DNA from: Maea johnstoni
Lineage: Eukaryota; Annelida; Polychaeta; Spionida; Magelonidae
Direction: 5' to 3'
DNA length: 64,000 nucleotides
Assembly: GCA_963942565.1 (NCBI GenBank)
Contig: OZ012700.1
Span: 6,479,721-6,543,720, forward strand
The first letter of the stretch is position 1, and every line of letters begins with the position of its first letter. The notes beneath the pieces are model-generated. The model did no database searches. It was given only the letters and a program-made list of their open reading frames with translations, and was not told where the DNA came from. Shown piece after piece: positions 38,985 to 48,952 of this stretch. Made by a program: the position numbers and the translations under genes.

Positions 38985-39785
38985 GGTTTTGGATCAGCAG
39001 GGTGCATCTGTTGTCTTGCACAATTGGCTGGTCCCTTCAGGTTGGTGCGATTGGGAACGCTGGGACATATTGGGTATATCATCAGCTTTAGCAGTTAAGA
39101 AGATTGATTATGGTGAAAGAAAAAGATTACCTTTTGCAGTTTCCTTAACCAGTCGGTCTACTTGTGTTCTTCAGGAGTCACGTTTGTGGTTGATATGTGT
39201 TACTGTTTGCTTTTGGAAAAAAATATCCTTACTCCCTGATCGCCACCTTGCATGGCTGATTCTTGGAGCATGTTGATGCTCAGGTCTGTAGAATGGTAGA
39301 GTGCAGACACCATCCCGACTGTTGACACGCCTGTGCCATCCTTCTGTGTCGTTATTTGTCCTGATGGCGCACTTATAGATGGACCAAGCTTCTGGTGACC
39401 ATATCCCGTCACCCATCCAGGTTGATTGATTGTAATTCGTCAACTTCTTTAAGGGCATGGACAAATAACCTGTTAATGACTGGTTGAAGGTCTGTCTCTC
39501 TTAATCTCGTCACCAGGCAGGAAAGAGGAGAGCGAGCAGCTTACGAATCACTTGTAGTTGCCAGTCTACTTTAGGTATGATGGTCCAAGGCCAATCTTTT
39601 GAACATGTCTGTAGACAGCTTGAGTCCAGTGGAAGATGTTGCCCTGTAGGACAACATACCAGAAAACTTCTGCCAATGCTGTCCATGCCGCTTGGTCAAA
39701 GTCAAGTTTGATCTTGGTGACTCTCAGACGCATCTCCTTGACTACCTTTAGAATCTTTTTGTAGTACTTCTTTCTACGGCGAATG

Positions 39786-40016
39786 CTAGAGGGACTTGCT
39801 TGCAGTCATCTTTTTTAAGAAGGCGTGGATGGACATCAGCTGCATAAATGGGTCCCAGACATGTTTGAAAGTATGATCGATGAACCGAATTTTGGCCTTG
39901 CCAATTAGTTTGAGTTGTTTCTCTGTGGGGAAAATGATGTGGGGATTGTTTCTTCCTTGGATATCTTTCTTCAGGAAGTCTGACAGCACAGCAGAAACAA
40001 CCAGATCAAAGTCCAA
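39786..40016 (-). pseudogene. MULE transposase core, short monomer (dimer 2)
   Basis: Identical reading frame to the 37,699-37,929 copy, exactly 2,087 bp away, supporting recent dimer duplication. Confidence 0.72.
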
Positions 40017-40801
40017 GGTGTTGGATCAGCAGGTTGCATCTGTAGTCTTGCACAATTGGCTGGTCTCTTGAGGTTGGTGGGATCGGGAACACAGGGACCT
40101 TTTGGGTGTAACATCAGCTATAACAGTTAAGAAGATTGATTATGGTGAAAGAAAAAGATTACCTTTTGCAGGTTCCTTAACCAGTCGTGCTACTTGTGTT
40201 CTTCAGGAGTCACGTTTGTGATTGATATGTGTTACTGTTTGCTTTTGGAAAAAAATATCCTTACTCCCTGATCGTCACCTTGCATGGCTGATTCTTAGAG
40301 CATGTTGATGCTCAGGTCTGTAGAATGGTAGAGTGCGGACACCAGCCCGACTGTTGACACGCCTGTGCCATCCTTCTGTGTCGTTATTTGTCCTGATGGC
40401 GCACTTATAGATGAACCAGGCTTCTGGTGACCATATCCCATCACCCACCCATCCAGGTTGATTGATTGTAATCTGTCAACTTCTTTAAGGGCATGGATAA
40501 ATCACCAGTTAATGACTGGTTAAAGGTCTCTCTTGATTACGTCACCAGGCAGTAAAGGGAGAGCGAGCAGCTTACGGATCACTTGTGGTTTCCGGGCTAC
40601 TTCTGGTATGATTGTCCAAGGCCGATCTCTAGATCATGTCTGTAGACAGTTTGAGTCCAGTGGAAGAGGTACCTGTAAGACGACATACGGGAAAACTTCT
40701 GCCAATGCCGTCCATGCCACTTGGTCAAAGTCGAGGATTATCTTGGTGACGTACGGTTCTCTCAGAAGCATCTCATTGACTGCCTTTAGAACCTTCTTGT
40801 A

Positions 40802-41071
40802 TTACTTCTTTCTACAGCGACTCATCAATGTGAATGCTAGAGGGACTTGCTTGCAGTCATCATCTTTTTTTAAGAAGGCGTGGATGGACATCAGCTGCAT
40901 AAATGGGTCCCAAACAAGTTTGAAAGTATGATAGTTGAACCAATTTTTGGCCTTGCCCACTAGTTTGAGTTGTTTCTCTGTGGCGAAAATGATGTGGGGA
41001 TTGTTTCTTCCTTGGATATCTTTCTTCAGGAAGTCTGACAGCACAGCAGAAACAACCAGATCAAAGTCCAA
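40802..41071 (-). pseudogene. MULE transposase core, long monomer (dimer 2)
   Basis: Nearly the same frame as 38,715-38,984, 2,087 bp away, with a few substitutions (for example NWFNYHTF in place of NWSIDHTF, which removes the first catalytic Asp position). Confidence 0.72.
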
Positions 41072-41286
41072 GGTTTTAGATCAGCAGGGTGCATCTGTTG
41101 TCTTGCACAATTGGCTGGTCTCTTCAGGTTGGTGCGATTGGGAACGCTGCGACATATTTGGTATATCATCAGCTTTAGCAGTTAAGAAGATTGATTATGG
41201 TGAAAGAAAAAGATTACCTTTTGCAGTTTCCTTAACCAGTCGGTCTACTTGTGTTCTTCAGGAGTCACGTTTGTGGTTGATATGTG

Positions 41287-41551
41287 TTACTGTTTGCTTT
41301 TGGAAAAAAATATCCTTACTCCCTGATCGTCACCTTGCATGGCTGATTCTTGGAGCATGTTGATGCTCAGGTATGTAGAATGGTAGAGTGCGGACACCAG
41401 CTCGACTGTTGACACGCCTGTGCCATCCTTCTGTGTCGTTATTTGTCCTGATGGCGCACTTATAGATGGACCAAGCTTCTGGTGACCATATCCCATCACC
41501 CATCCAGGTTGATTGATTGTAATCCGTCAACTTCTTTAAGGGCATGGACAA
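41287..41551 (-). pseudogene. MULE transposase C-terminal segment
   Basis: One minus-strand frame gives WMGDGIWSPEAWSIYKCAIRTNNDTEGWHRRVNSRAGVRTLPFY. NNDxEGWHxRxN is the block around the third acidic residue of this MULE family. It follows the core at 41,653-42,120 after a frame change. Confidence 0.72.
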
Positions 41552-41652
41552 ATAACCTGTTAATGACTGGTTGAAGGTCTGTCTCTCTTAATCTCGTCAC
41601 CAGGCAGGAAAGAGGAGAGCGAGCAGCTTACGGATCACTTGTAGTTGCCAGT

Positions 41653-42120
41653 CTACTTTAGGTATGATGGTCCAAGGCCAATCTTTTGAACATGTCTGTA
41701 GACAGCTTGAGTCCAGTGGAAGATGTTGCCCTGTAGGACAACATACCAGAAAACTTCTGCCGATGCTGTCCATGCCGCTTGGTCAAAGTCAAGGTTGATC
41801 TTGGTGACTCTCAGAAGCATCTCCTTGACTACCTTTAGAATCTTTTTGTAGTACTTCTTTCTACAGTGACTCATCATGGCGAATGCTAGAGGGACTTGCT
41901 TGCAGTCATCATCTTTCTTTCTGAAGGCATGGATGGACATCAGCTGCATACAGGGGTCCCAGACAACTTTAGTAGTAGCATCGATTAACCAATTTTTGGC
42001 CTTGGCAATTAGTTTTAGTTGATTCTCTGTGGCGAAAATGATGTGGGTATGGTTTCTTCCTTGGATATCTTTCTTCAGGAAGTCTGACGGCACAGCAGAA
42101 ACAACCAGATCCAAGTCCAA
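41653..42120 (-). pseudogene. MULE transposase core, best-preserved copy
   Basis: 155 codons without a stop: LVVSAVPSDFLKKDIQGRNHTHIIFATENQLKLIAKAKNWLIDATTKVVWDPCMQLMSIHAF ... QVPLAFAMMSHCRKKYYKKILKVVKEMLL ... INLDFDQAAWTASAEVFWYVVLQGNIFHWTQAVYRHV. The expected first Asp (LIDATTK), second Asp (DFDQA) and the HW of the C/HW box are visible. This is the founder-like edge unit of the array. A MULE transposase acts as a DDE-type DNA cut-and-paste enzyme. The frame breaks before the third acidic residue, so it is inactive. Confidence 0.8.
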
Positions 42121-42239
42121 GGATTTTGGATCAGCAGGGTGCGTCTGTTGTCTTGCACGATTGGCTGGTCCCTTCAGGTTGGTGAGATTGGGAACATTTG
42201 GACCAGTCGCAACCTAGAGGGAGTGTAGCCTTTTAGTCC

Positions 42240-42369
42240 ATCACAGCTTGGTAAAATTTGTCGGTAATTGCTGGAGTGAAGCATGTGTATGTTGCCATCT
42301 CTTGCATTCATTGCAGTTGAAGGCTGTATGGCTGTCCTTCCAAGACACATTGGAAGTAACTAGGGCATC
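42240..42369. other. edge of the MULE array
   Basis: Possible upstream transposase sequence on the minus strand (a CxxC-containing piece near 42,290-42,330), too short to assign. Confidence 0.3.
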
Positions 42370-42780
42370 GATCTCGTAAAATTCCTGGGGGCCATAACTC
42401 AATTATAAGTACTGGTGGCCTATTAATGGTTGCAATTATGAACCCCCAACGGGCACACCTATGGAGTGTGCAATAGGAGTTGGCACCTCCCGGGGAACCC
42501 TACGCTGCCGTGGCACCCTGCTCGCCTTATAAAGTAATAGGGATGTGTGGATCTACCTATGGATACCATGCATCTAAAAGATCCCTTGGTCTTCTTTGGA
42601 TTTGAAGGATCTGCTATTTCTCTTCTGCTATTTCTTCTTTCACATGATTTGCCATTGTTCTTCAACAATGGCAATGGACCACTTTACGAAAGAAAACAAA
42701 ACTATGGCACTGAATGGCCTACTCTGTTGATGTGCCTTTAAGCCCTCATTCATTCATTCATTTATTCATTCATTCAATTA
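42370..42780 (+). mobile_element. non-autonomous element with Nimb-like 3' tail
   Basis: About 350 bp of non-coding sequence ending in TATGGCACTGAATGGCC, GATGTGCCTTTAAG and (ATTC)n, nearly the 3' end of the Nimb LINE. It has its own stem-loop just upstream (TTGCCATTGTT / AACAATGGCAA, 42,650-42,673). Either a SINE that borrows the Nimb tail or a diverged Nimb subfamily end. Confidence 0.6.
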
Positions 42781-43019
42781 TGACTTGTGCAAACAAGAGT
42801 GTTCTTCCCTTTGTCCTGTCCCTAAATTCCTTCATTTGCCATAAAAAACTGAATAAAAGGCCTTCCAAATTTAAAAAGGAAATTCCACTTTTTCTTTTTT
42901 TCCTTACCTTAGGTAAAACCTGTAGTCTGGGTGAAATGATGCTAAAATGCTCAAAACCAACAAAATTCATGCTTACAAATGATATTTATTAACGAATGTC
43001 TTTATTTTGTGTGGGTGTC

Positions 43020-43615
43020 TTATTTATAAACTCCATTTGTAGAGACTTCACATTTCCATGAAATTTCAACGGAAACATACATCTGTAACTACATATAATG
43101 ACCAAATTTCAGACTACAATGGGTTAGAAACGAATCTCATTTTCAGAGGACCATTATTCTACACAAATTTTATGGCACTAAATGGCCTTTGTGTGCCGAT
43201 GTGCCTTTAAGCAATCATTCATTCATTCATTCATTTGGGCTAGAAACGAATCTCATTTTCCTAAAATTTCAAGAAATTTAACTGTTCTCATATTCCTTTC
43301 ACATTCAAAAATAAACTTGCTGACTTTGCACCCCATTTATAAAAACTAATCACATTTTCATGAAATTACAACAGAAATATACAAAATTGACAGATCCTTT
43401 TATCATAAGTAAAATACCATTATTCATCCATGTTTGATAAATGTATGTTTCAGTAGAATTTCCATGACAAATTTCATGTTTTTTTATTTATGGAGATTCT
43501 TTTCTAACCCATTGTACTCTGATATTTGGTCATCGTATGTAGTAAGAGTGCAGATTCAGCAAGTTCAGTTTTAAATGTGAAAGAAATATGAGGGCAGTTG
43601 AATTTCTTGAAATTT
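43020..43615. repeat. palindromic repeat, disrupted, 5' of Nimb
   Basis: The segment 43,055-43,330 (minus the Nimb insertion at 43,145-43,240) is the reverse complement of 43,440-43,615: for example ACTACATATAATGACCAAAT against ATTTGGTCATCGTATGTAGT. A related palindrome lies at 48,738-48,952 on the other side of the LINE. Confidence 0.75.
43145..43240 (+). mobile_element. 96-bp Nimb 3' end with 20-bp target duplication
   Basis: Only the last ~70 bp of the Nimb 3' UTR plus (ATTC)n. Flanked by perfect copies of TAGAAACGAATCTCATTTTC at 43,125-43,144 and 43,241-43,260, so it is a severely 5'-truncated insertion. Confidence 0.92.
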
Positions 43616-44791
43616 CATGAAAACGGGATAGAAAAACTACTCACCTCTTTATCTCCCTTTGCCATTGCCAAAAGCATCCAAGGCTTAGCAGGTACACCAA
43701 AACAAGTGAAACATCTCAGATCAGGCGATATCTTGGTGGAGGTTGAAAAGGAATCACATTACAAAAATCTTATAAAGACGTCAATGCTAGTCAATGTTCC
43801 AGTTAAAATATCCCCCCATAGGACACTGAATACCATCAAGGGTGTCATCCGGTGCAGCGAACTGAAGTTTACTCCCGTGGAAGACATAGTTGACAATCTT
43901 AAAGAGCAAGGAGTTAGTGAGGCACAGAAAATTATAATCACAAAAGATGGAAACAAAATTACAACTGCAACCATCATCCTCACTTTCCATGGGAGTACAG
44001 TTCCCTCCGAAATCAATGTAGGCTTTTTGAAAGTTAACGTTTCCCCATTCATCCCCAACCCTCTGAGATGTTTCGGTTGCCAACAGTTTGGACATCACAA
44101 AAACACTTGCAAAAATCCCTCCAAATGCCCAAAATGCTCCATGGATGACCATGGAGATACTCCTTGTGATCATCCCATAAAATGTGTCAACTGTTCTGGT
44201 GATCATCCCGCATACAGTAGAACCTGCTCTAAATGGATTTTTGAGAAGGAGGTTCAATCTGTTAAATGTAAACAGCAAGTGCCTTTTCCAGAAGCTAGGA
44301 AAATAGTTCAAAATAAATCCAGCACTGAAAAGAAATCCTATGCTCGGGCAGCAACAGTTGACAAACCTCAGTTCTCATCCATTCAGACCCAAACCGACAT
44401 CACCTGGCCAATCAATGCAACAGACTTCACACTTCTTCCTACACCTGAAAAACACATCACTCCAACTCCATCTCATGCAACAATGTCTACACAAACAGTA
44501 AATGAACCATCACAACAACCTATAAATATCATTGAACCTACCACTGCAAAAGCAAAAATCCCTCCAAAGCCATCACAAAATAATAAATCGTATACACGCA
44601 AACCCATCACTGCCCCTCAGGGTGGCAGTCAGGAGCCTAGGAGAAATTCCTTAGGCTCCAGACCATCCAAAGGTTCATCTGATCCTCTCTCTCAAATCCG
44701 CAGAGAGAGGTCATTTGAAACAATGGACTGTGAGGATGTACCAAAGCCACACCAACCAAAGGCGAGAGTACACCTCATACCATCAAAATGA
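43592..44791 (+). CDS. Nimb/I-type LINE ORF1 (zinc-knuckle RNA-binding protein), N-terminus missing
   Basis: Open for about 400 codons up to the TGA at 44,789. It starts in the family-typical region LTSLSPFAIAKSIQGLAGTPKQVKHLRSGDILVEV with no ATG before it, so the true N-terminus (probably a few dozen residues) was lost at the 5' junction near 43,615. Three zinc knuckles follow: CFGCQQFGHHKNTC, CPKCSMDDHGDTPC and CVNCSGDHPAYSRTC (about 44,070-44,235). The C-terminal third is Pro/Thr/Ser-rich and basic, likely disordered. ORF1 proteins of this type bind the LINE RNA. The stop overlaps the ORF2 start as ATGA. Confidence 0.88.
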   Translation, partial: GQLNFLKFHENGIEKLLTSLSPFAIAKSIQGLAGTPKQVKHLRSGDILVEVEKESHYKNLIKTSMLVNVPVKISPHRTLNTIKGVIRCSELKFTPVEDIVDNLKEQGVSEAQKIIITKDGNKITTATIILTFHGSTVPSEINVGFLKVNVSPFIPNPLRCFGCQQFGHHKNTCKNPSKCPKCSMDDHGDTPCDHPIKCVNCSGDHPAYSRTCSKWIFEKEVQSVKCKQQVPFPEARKIVQNKSSTEKKSYARAATVDKPQFSSIQTQTDITWPINATDFTLLPTPEKHITPTPSHATMSTQTVNEPSQQPINIIEPTTAKAKIPPKPSQNNKSYTRKPITAPQGGSQEPRRNSLGSRPSKGSSDPLSQIRRERSFETMDCEDVPKPHQPKARVHLIPSK

Positions 44792-47700
44792 CACTTTTAT
44801 TGATTTTATCCAACATATCTCTTTCCTTTCTCCTTTTTCTCACCATGGCTAGTGGCTTTATTATTCAGTGGAACTGTCGAGGACTTGCAGCAAACCGGCA
44901 GGAACTTGAACTATTAGCTCAAAAATATAATGCTCCTGTCATTTGTCTCCAAGAGACAAACCTCAAAGATGATCAAATGACTTTAAAAGGTTATGTTGCT
45001 CACCATAAATCTGGAAGAATAGATGATATGGATAGAGCGCATGGTGGTGTCTCAATATTTATCAAAAGCAATCTACCTCAGAGTATTGTAGATGTGACCT
45101 CACCTTTGCAAGCGATTGTTGTAAAGGTGACTCTCCACACTACAATTACCTTCTGCAATCTTTATATTCCTCCTAGCACTGCACTTCATCTCCGTGACCT
45201 TACACACTTAGAAAGCCAATTACCTAAGCCATTTATGATTGTTGGGGATTTTAATTCTCACAATTATTTGTGGGGAGGGAATAAATCTGACGCAAAGGGT
45301 AAGGTCATGGAGACATTCATGACTAGAAGTAATATCTGCCTCTTTAATGATGACACCCCGACTTATCTGCATCCAGCAACTGGTTCTTTTACATCAATAG
45401 ATCTCACTATGTGCTCTCCTTCACTTTTCATGGATTTTACATGGAGGGTGGAGGAAGATCTTCATGGTAGTGACCATTTTCCTATCATCTTAAAGAGTCA
45501 TTATCATCCTCCAGACGACAGACCACCAAAGTGGCAGTTTCACAAAGCTGATTGGAATCTTTTCAAAGACCTGTGTTTGGAGGCCTTTCCTCGAGATGAT
45601 CTCGATGGAGGTCTCCAGCTCGAAACATTTATTGACCAGCTTTGTGAAATTGCCAATGAAACAATCCCAAAATCAAATCCCAACCCGACGAAGCCACAGA
45701 AGCCATGGTTTTCTGATGAGTGTAAGGAAGCTATTTTAGAACGAAAGAGATCTCTTAGAGTTTTTAAGAGATCTCCAACAAATGCAAATTTACAACTATA
45801 TCGTATAAAGAGTGCTAAAGCAAGACAGGTCATTCGTGCCAACAAAAAGAAAAGTTGGCACGAATATGTATCGAAATTAAATGCCAGAACGTCTATGAAG
45901 AAATGCTGGGACATGGTCCGTAAAATCAAGGGTAAGGGGGGCAGTCCGTCTGTAAAACATATTGAGAAGAATGGCAAAAAAATAACGCAACCAAGGGATA
46001 TTGCCAATACCATTGGGGAGGCAATATCCTTCAATTCCTCCTCTGCACATTATTCTTCTAAGTTCCAACGCATCAAAAATAGACAAGAGAGACATCCCCT
46101 TATATTCCAATCTGACAATACCGAACCATATAATCAACCCTTTTCAATGGATGAGCTCAGGACTGCGCTTGGTAAAGCCCATGACACAGCTCCTGGCCCT
46201 GACCAAATACATTATCAGATTTTGAAGCATCTTCCTCAAGCTTCTCTCCAGTGCCTTTTAAAAGTTTTTAATAATATTTGGGAAACTGGAGAGTTTCCAC
46301 CTTCCTGGAGAGAAGCCACTATCATACCCATTGCCAAACCGGGAAAAGACTCCAAAGATCCTAATAATTACCGCCCAATAGCTTTGACCAGTTGTGTCTG
46401 TAAGACCATGGAACGAATGATAAACGATCGTCTTGTTTGGTATCTTGAATCTTCTTCACTTATCACGGAAGCGCAAAGTGGCTTCCAGAAAACGCGAAGC
46501 ACAATGGATCATCTTGTGCGATTTGAGACATTTGTAAGAGAGGGATTTTTAAATGGAGAACATGTGGTGTCTATCTTTTTTGACCTTGAAAAGGCATATG
46601 ACACCACTTGGAAATATGGCATTATGAAAAATTTACATGATATGGACCTCAGGGGACGTTTACCCCTTTTTATACAAAACTTTTTATCTGAGAGGAAATT
46701 TCGAGTCAGAGTGGGCACATCCCTCTCTGACTTTTATGATCAAGAAATGGGAGTTCCCCAGGGGAGCATTTTATCTGTCACCCTTTTTATAGTCAAAATC
46801 AACAGCATCACCAGCTGTATAAGAAATGGTGTTGACAAGTCCTTATTTGTGGATGACTTTGGTGTCTCATATCGATCAAAACATATGCACGCTATAGAAA
46901 GACAGCTCCAACTTCATCTAAATAGAATAGAAGATTGGGCTGACAATAATGGTTTTAGATTCTCCCAATCAAAGACTGTTTGTGTCCATTTTTGTCGAAG
47001 GAGGGGTCTTCATCCAGATCCCTACTTGGTACTTTATGATAACCCCATTCCTGTAAAGAAGGAAACAAAGTTCCTTGGCATTTTACTCGATTCAAAATTG
47101 ACATTTGTCCCTCATATCAAAGGCCTGAAGAAAAAGTGTATCAAGGCTTTGAATTTGTTGCGTGTTGTTTCCAGTACCGACTGGGGTGGGGATCGTATAG
47201 TTCTTTTACGACTATATAGGGCCCTTGTTCGTTCAAAGCTAGACTATGGATGTTTTATCTATGGAGCAGCATGTAAATCTTATATCTCTTTGCTAGATCC
47301 TATTCAAAATCAAGGTTTGAGGCTTTGTCTTGGAGCCTTTAGAACCTCTCCTGCAGATAGTCTTTGTGTTGAGGCGAATGAGCTCCCTCTTCGCCTTAGA
47401 AGAGAAAAGCTTGCTCTACAATTTGCAACTAAAATAGCTGCCAACCCAAATAACCCTGTTTACGAAACTATTTTTAACCCTCGATATAAAGTCATTCCAA
47501 CTTTTGGTATTCGTATTAAGGAATCATTGGAAGAGTTAGATTTTAATCCTGACATCATCGCAAAATTTGAATTTCCTGAAACTCCTCCATGGACATATCC
47601 AACTGCTATGGTCGACCTCACTCTTTCGTATGCCAAGAAGGATCAAACGGATCCTTCTCAGTACATAAGTTTGCACAATGAGGTGAAGGATGTCTTCCGA

Positions 47701-48516
47701 GACTATGACTTCATCTACACTGATGGCTCTGTTGCAGATGACAAGGCTGCAGCAGCAGCAGTCATTGATAATTATTCTTCCATTGAACGTCTTCCAGATA
47801 AGTCCTCTATATTTTCTGCCGAGTTGCATGCTCTCTATCTAGCTCTTGATAGGGTGGAGACGGCAGATGATGATGAAAGGAATTTTATTATTTTCTCTGA
47901 TTCAAAGTCTGCTCTTCAAGCCATTTCGGGCCAAGACTGGACACATCCTCTTGTCCTCTACATACTTGAACGCCTCAATTGGTTAGTACACTACCAAGAG
48001 AAAAGAATATTATTTTACTGGATCCCCAGTCATGTTGGCATTAGGGGTAATGAAAAGGCAGATGCTGCTGCCAAGGCTGGTCTTTCGAGAAGAGTCGCAA
48101 ATGTTCCAATTCCTTATGGTGATTTTAAAAAGCACATCAATGTCCTTTTAAAATGCAAATGGCAGTCTCAGTGGGATGAGGCTGTAAACAACAAACTACA
48201 TGAAATTCATCCACAGTTGGGTCTTTGGCCTGGAGGTTCTCGAATCATTAGACGTGAGGAGAGTGTATTAGCAAGAATCCGAATTGGTCACACTCATTTG
48301 ACTCACTGCTTCCTCTTAAAAGGGGAAGATCCTCCACAATGTACAGCGTGTGATTGTCAATTGACTGTCAAGCATATTTTATTTGAGTGTGTTGATTTTA
48401 TTGAATCTAGAAATAGACATTTTAGTGTAAATAGCTTTAGGGAACTCTTTGAAAAGGTTCCCCCAGACAGCATTTTATCTTATTTACATGAGATTGGTCT
48501 GTTTTACCGATTGTAA
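44788..48516 (+). CDS. Nimb/I-type LINE ORF2 (endonuclease, reverse transcriptase, RNase H)
   Basis: 1,242 codons, uninterrupted. Endonuclease at residues ~25-245 (IIQWNCRGL, CLQETNL, VGDFNSHNYLWG, GSDHFPI). Reverse transcriptase about 450-720: DTAPGPDQIHY, NNYRPIALTS, QSGFQKTRSTMDHL, FFDLEKAYDTTW, MGVPQGSILS and the catalytic LFVDDFGVSY. RNase H about 975-1,110: YTDGSVAD, FSAELHALYLAL, FSDSKSAL and WIPSHVGIRGNEKADAAAK, carrying the D-E-D-D/H residues. A C-terminal CTACDCQLTVKHILFEC zinc motif (about 1,193-1,209). Relative to copy 2 at 63,720 it lacks eight in-frame residues (VDLFGRKP region). No broken catalytic box is seen, so ORF2 looks competent. It nicks target DNA and primes cDNA synthesis from the LINE RNA. 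Confidence 0.95.
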   Translation: MTLLLILSNISLSFLLFLTMASGFIIQWNCRGLAANRQELELLAQKYNAPVICLQETNLKDDQMTLKGYVAHHKSGRIDDMDRAHGGVSIFIKSNLPQSIVDVTSPLQAIVVKVTLHTTITFCNLYIPPSTALHLRDLTHLESQLPKPFMIVGDFNSHNYLWGGNKSDAKGKVMETFMTRSNICLFNDDTPTYLHPATGSFTSIDLTMCSPSLFMDFTWRVEEDLHGSDHFPIILKSHYHPPDDRPPKWQFHKADWNLFKDLCLEAFPRDDLDGGLQLETFIDQLCEIANETIPKSNPNPTKPQKPWFSDECKEAILERKRSLRVFKRSPTNANLQLYRIKSAKARQVIRANKKKSWHEYVSKLNARTSMKKCWDMVRKIKGKGGSPSVKHIEKNGKKITQPRDIANTIGEAISFNSSSAHYSSKFQRIKNRQERHPLIFQSDNTEPYNQPFSMDELRTALGKAHDTAPGPDQIHYQILKHLPQASLQCLLKVFNNIWETGEFPPSWREATIIPIAKPGKDSKDPNNYRPIALTSCVCKTMERMINDRLVWYLESSSLITEAQSGFQKTRSTMDHLVRFETFVREGFLNGEHVVSIFFDLEKAYDTTWKYGIMKNLHDMDLRGRLPLFIQNFLSERKFRVRVGTSLSDFYDQEMGVPQGSILSVTLFIVKINSITSCIRNGVDKSLFVDDFGVSYRSKHMHAIERQLQLHLNRIEDWADNNGFRFSQSKTVCVHFCRRRGLHPDPYLVLYDNPIPVKKETKFLGILLDSKLTFVPHIKGLKKKCIKALNLLRVVSSTDWGGDRIVLLRLYRALVRSKLDYGCFIYGAACKSYISLLDPIQNQGLRLCLGAFRTSPADSLCVEANELPLRLRREKLALQFATKIAANPNNPVYETIFNPRYKVIPTFGIRIKESLEELDFNPDIIAKFEFPETPPWTYPTAMVDLTLSYAKKDQTDPSQYISLHNEVKDVFRDYDFIYTDGSVADDKAAAAAVIDNYSSIERLPDKSSIFSAELHALYLALDRVETADDDERNFIIFSDSKSALQAISGQDWTHPLVLYILERLNWLVHYQEKRILFYWIPSHVGIRGNEKADAAAKAGLSRRVANVPIPYGDFKKHINVLLKCKWQSQWDEAVNNKLHEIHPQLGLWPGGSRIIRREESVLARIRIGHTHLTHCFLLKGEDPPQCTACDCQLTVKHILFECVDFIESRNRHFSVNSFRELFEKVPPDSILSYLHEIGLFYRL

Positions 48517-48617
48517 AACCTTTTAAGATTTTGTAGTTTCTTTTGAAACAACCTGTTATGCAGAAATTATATTTTGAAGTTGTTCATTGTTTTGTGATCA
48601 TTTTTATTCATCTATTG

Positions 48618-48646
48618 CTTTGTTATTGTTTTCAACAATAACAAAG
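48618..48646 (+). other. 13-bp stem-loop in the Nimb 3' UTR
   Basis: CTTTGTTATTGTT pairs with AACAATAACAAAG around a 3-base loop (TTC). The stem is also readable in the truncated copies at 50,350-50,380 and, on the minus strand, near 16,120-16,150 and 16,390-16,415, so it is conserved in the element and could be a recognition site for its reverse transcriptase (inference). Confidence 0.7.
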
Positions 48647-48737
48647 GACCATTGTTTTACACAATTTTTATGGCACTAAATGGCCTTTGTGCGCCGATGT
48701 GCCTTTAAGAAATCATTCATTCATTCATTCATTCATT

Positions 48738-48952
48738 TGATAGATTCATTTCTAACCATTGCTGTCTAAAAGTTGGTCATTGTATCTAGCTACACATGTA
48801 TGCTTCTGTTGAAATTTCATGAAAATGTAATTGGTTCTTATAAATGGAGTGCAGATTAAGCTGACTTATCACTCTATTTATAAAAAACTATTTACATAAA
48901 ATTCCAAGAAACATACATATGTAACTACATACAATGACCATATCTCAGACTA
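48738..48952. repeat. palindromic repeat, 3' of Nimb
   Basis: About 215 bp. The left half (GGTCATTGTATCTAGCTACA ... ATAAATGGAGTG) is the reverse complement of the right half (CACTCTATTTATAAA ... ACATACAATGACC), a foldback MITE-like unit related to 43,020-43,615. Confidence 0.72.

Larger units (their letters stand above)
37246..41419 (-). repeat. MULE exon tandem array, two 2,087-bp higher-order units
   Basis: Counting from GTGCCATCC, units start at 37,246, 38,278, 39,333, 40,365 and 41,420, giving lengths 1,032, 1,055, 1,032 and 1,055. The alternating pair repeats as a 2,087-bp dimer, and the two dimers look nearly identical while the monomers differ more. Each monomer is one Mutator-like transposase segment on the minus strand. 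Confidence 0.88.
43615..48737 (+). mobile_element. nearly full-length Nimb-type LINE, copy 1
   Basis: 5' end truncated within ORF1, ORF2 complete, 3' UTR 48,517-48,710 and an (ATTC)n tail to about 48,737. RNase H after the reverse transcriptase plus a CCHC-knuckle ORF1 place it in the I/Nimb group; the (ATTC)n tail is a property of this family in this genome. No clear target duplication was found, because both sides carry related palindromic repeats. Confidence 0.88.

Noticed and set aside
37246-42235. Plus-strand frames of up to 142 codons repeated along the array
   Set aside because: Antisense shadows of the minus-strand MULE transposase segments.
43588-43620. ATG at 43,588 as the Nimb ORF1 start
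   Set aside because: It is in another frame that ends after ten codons, and lies in the palindromic flank rather than in the LINE.
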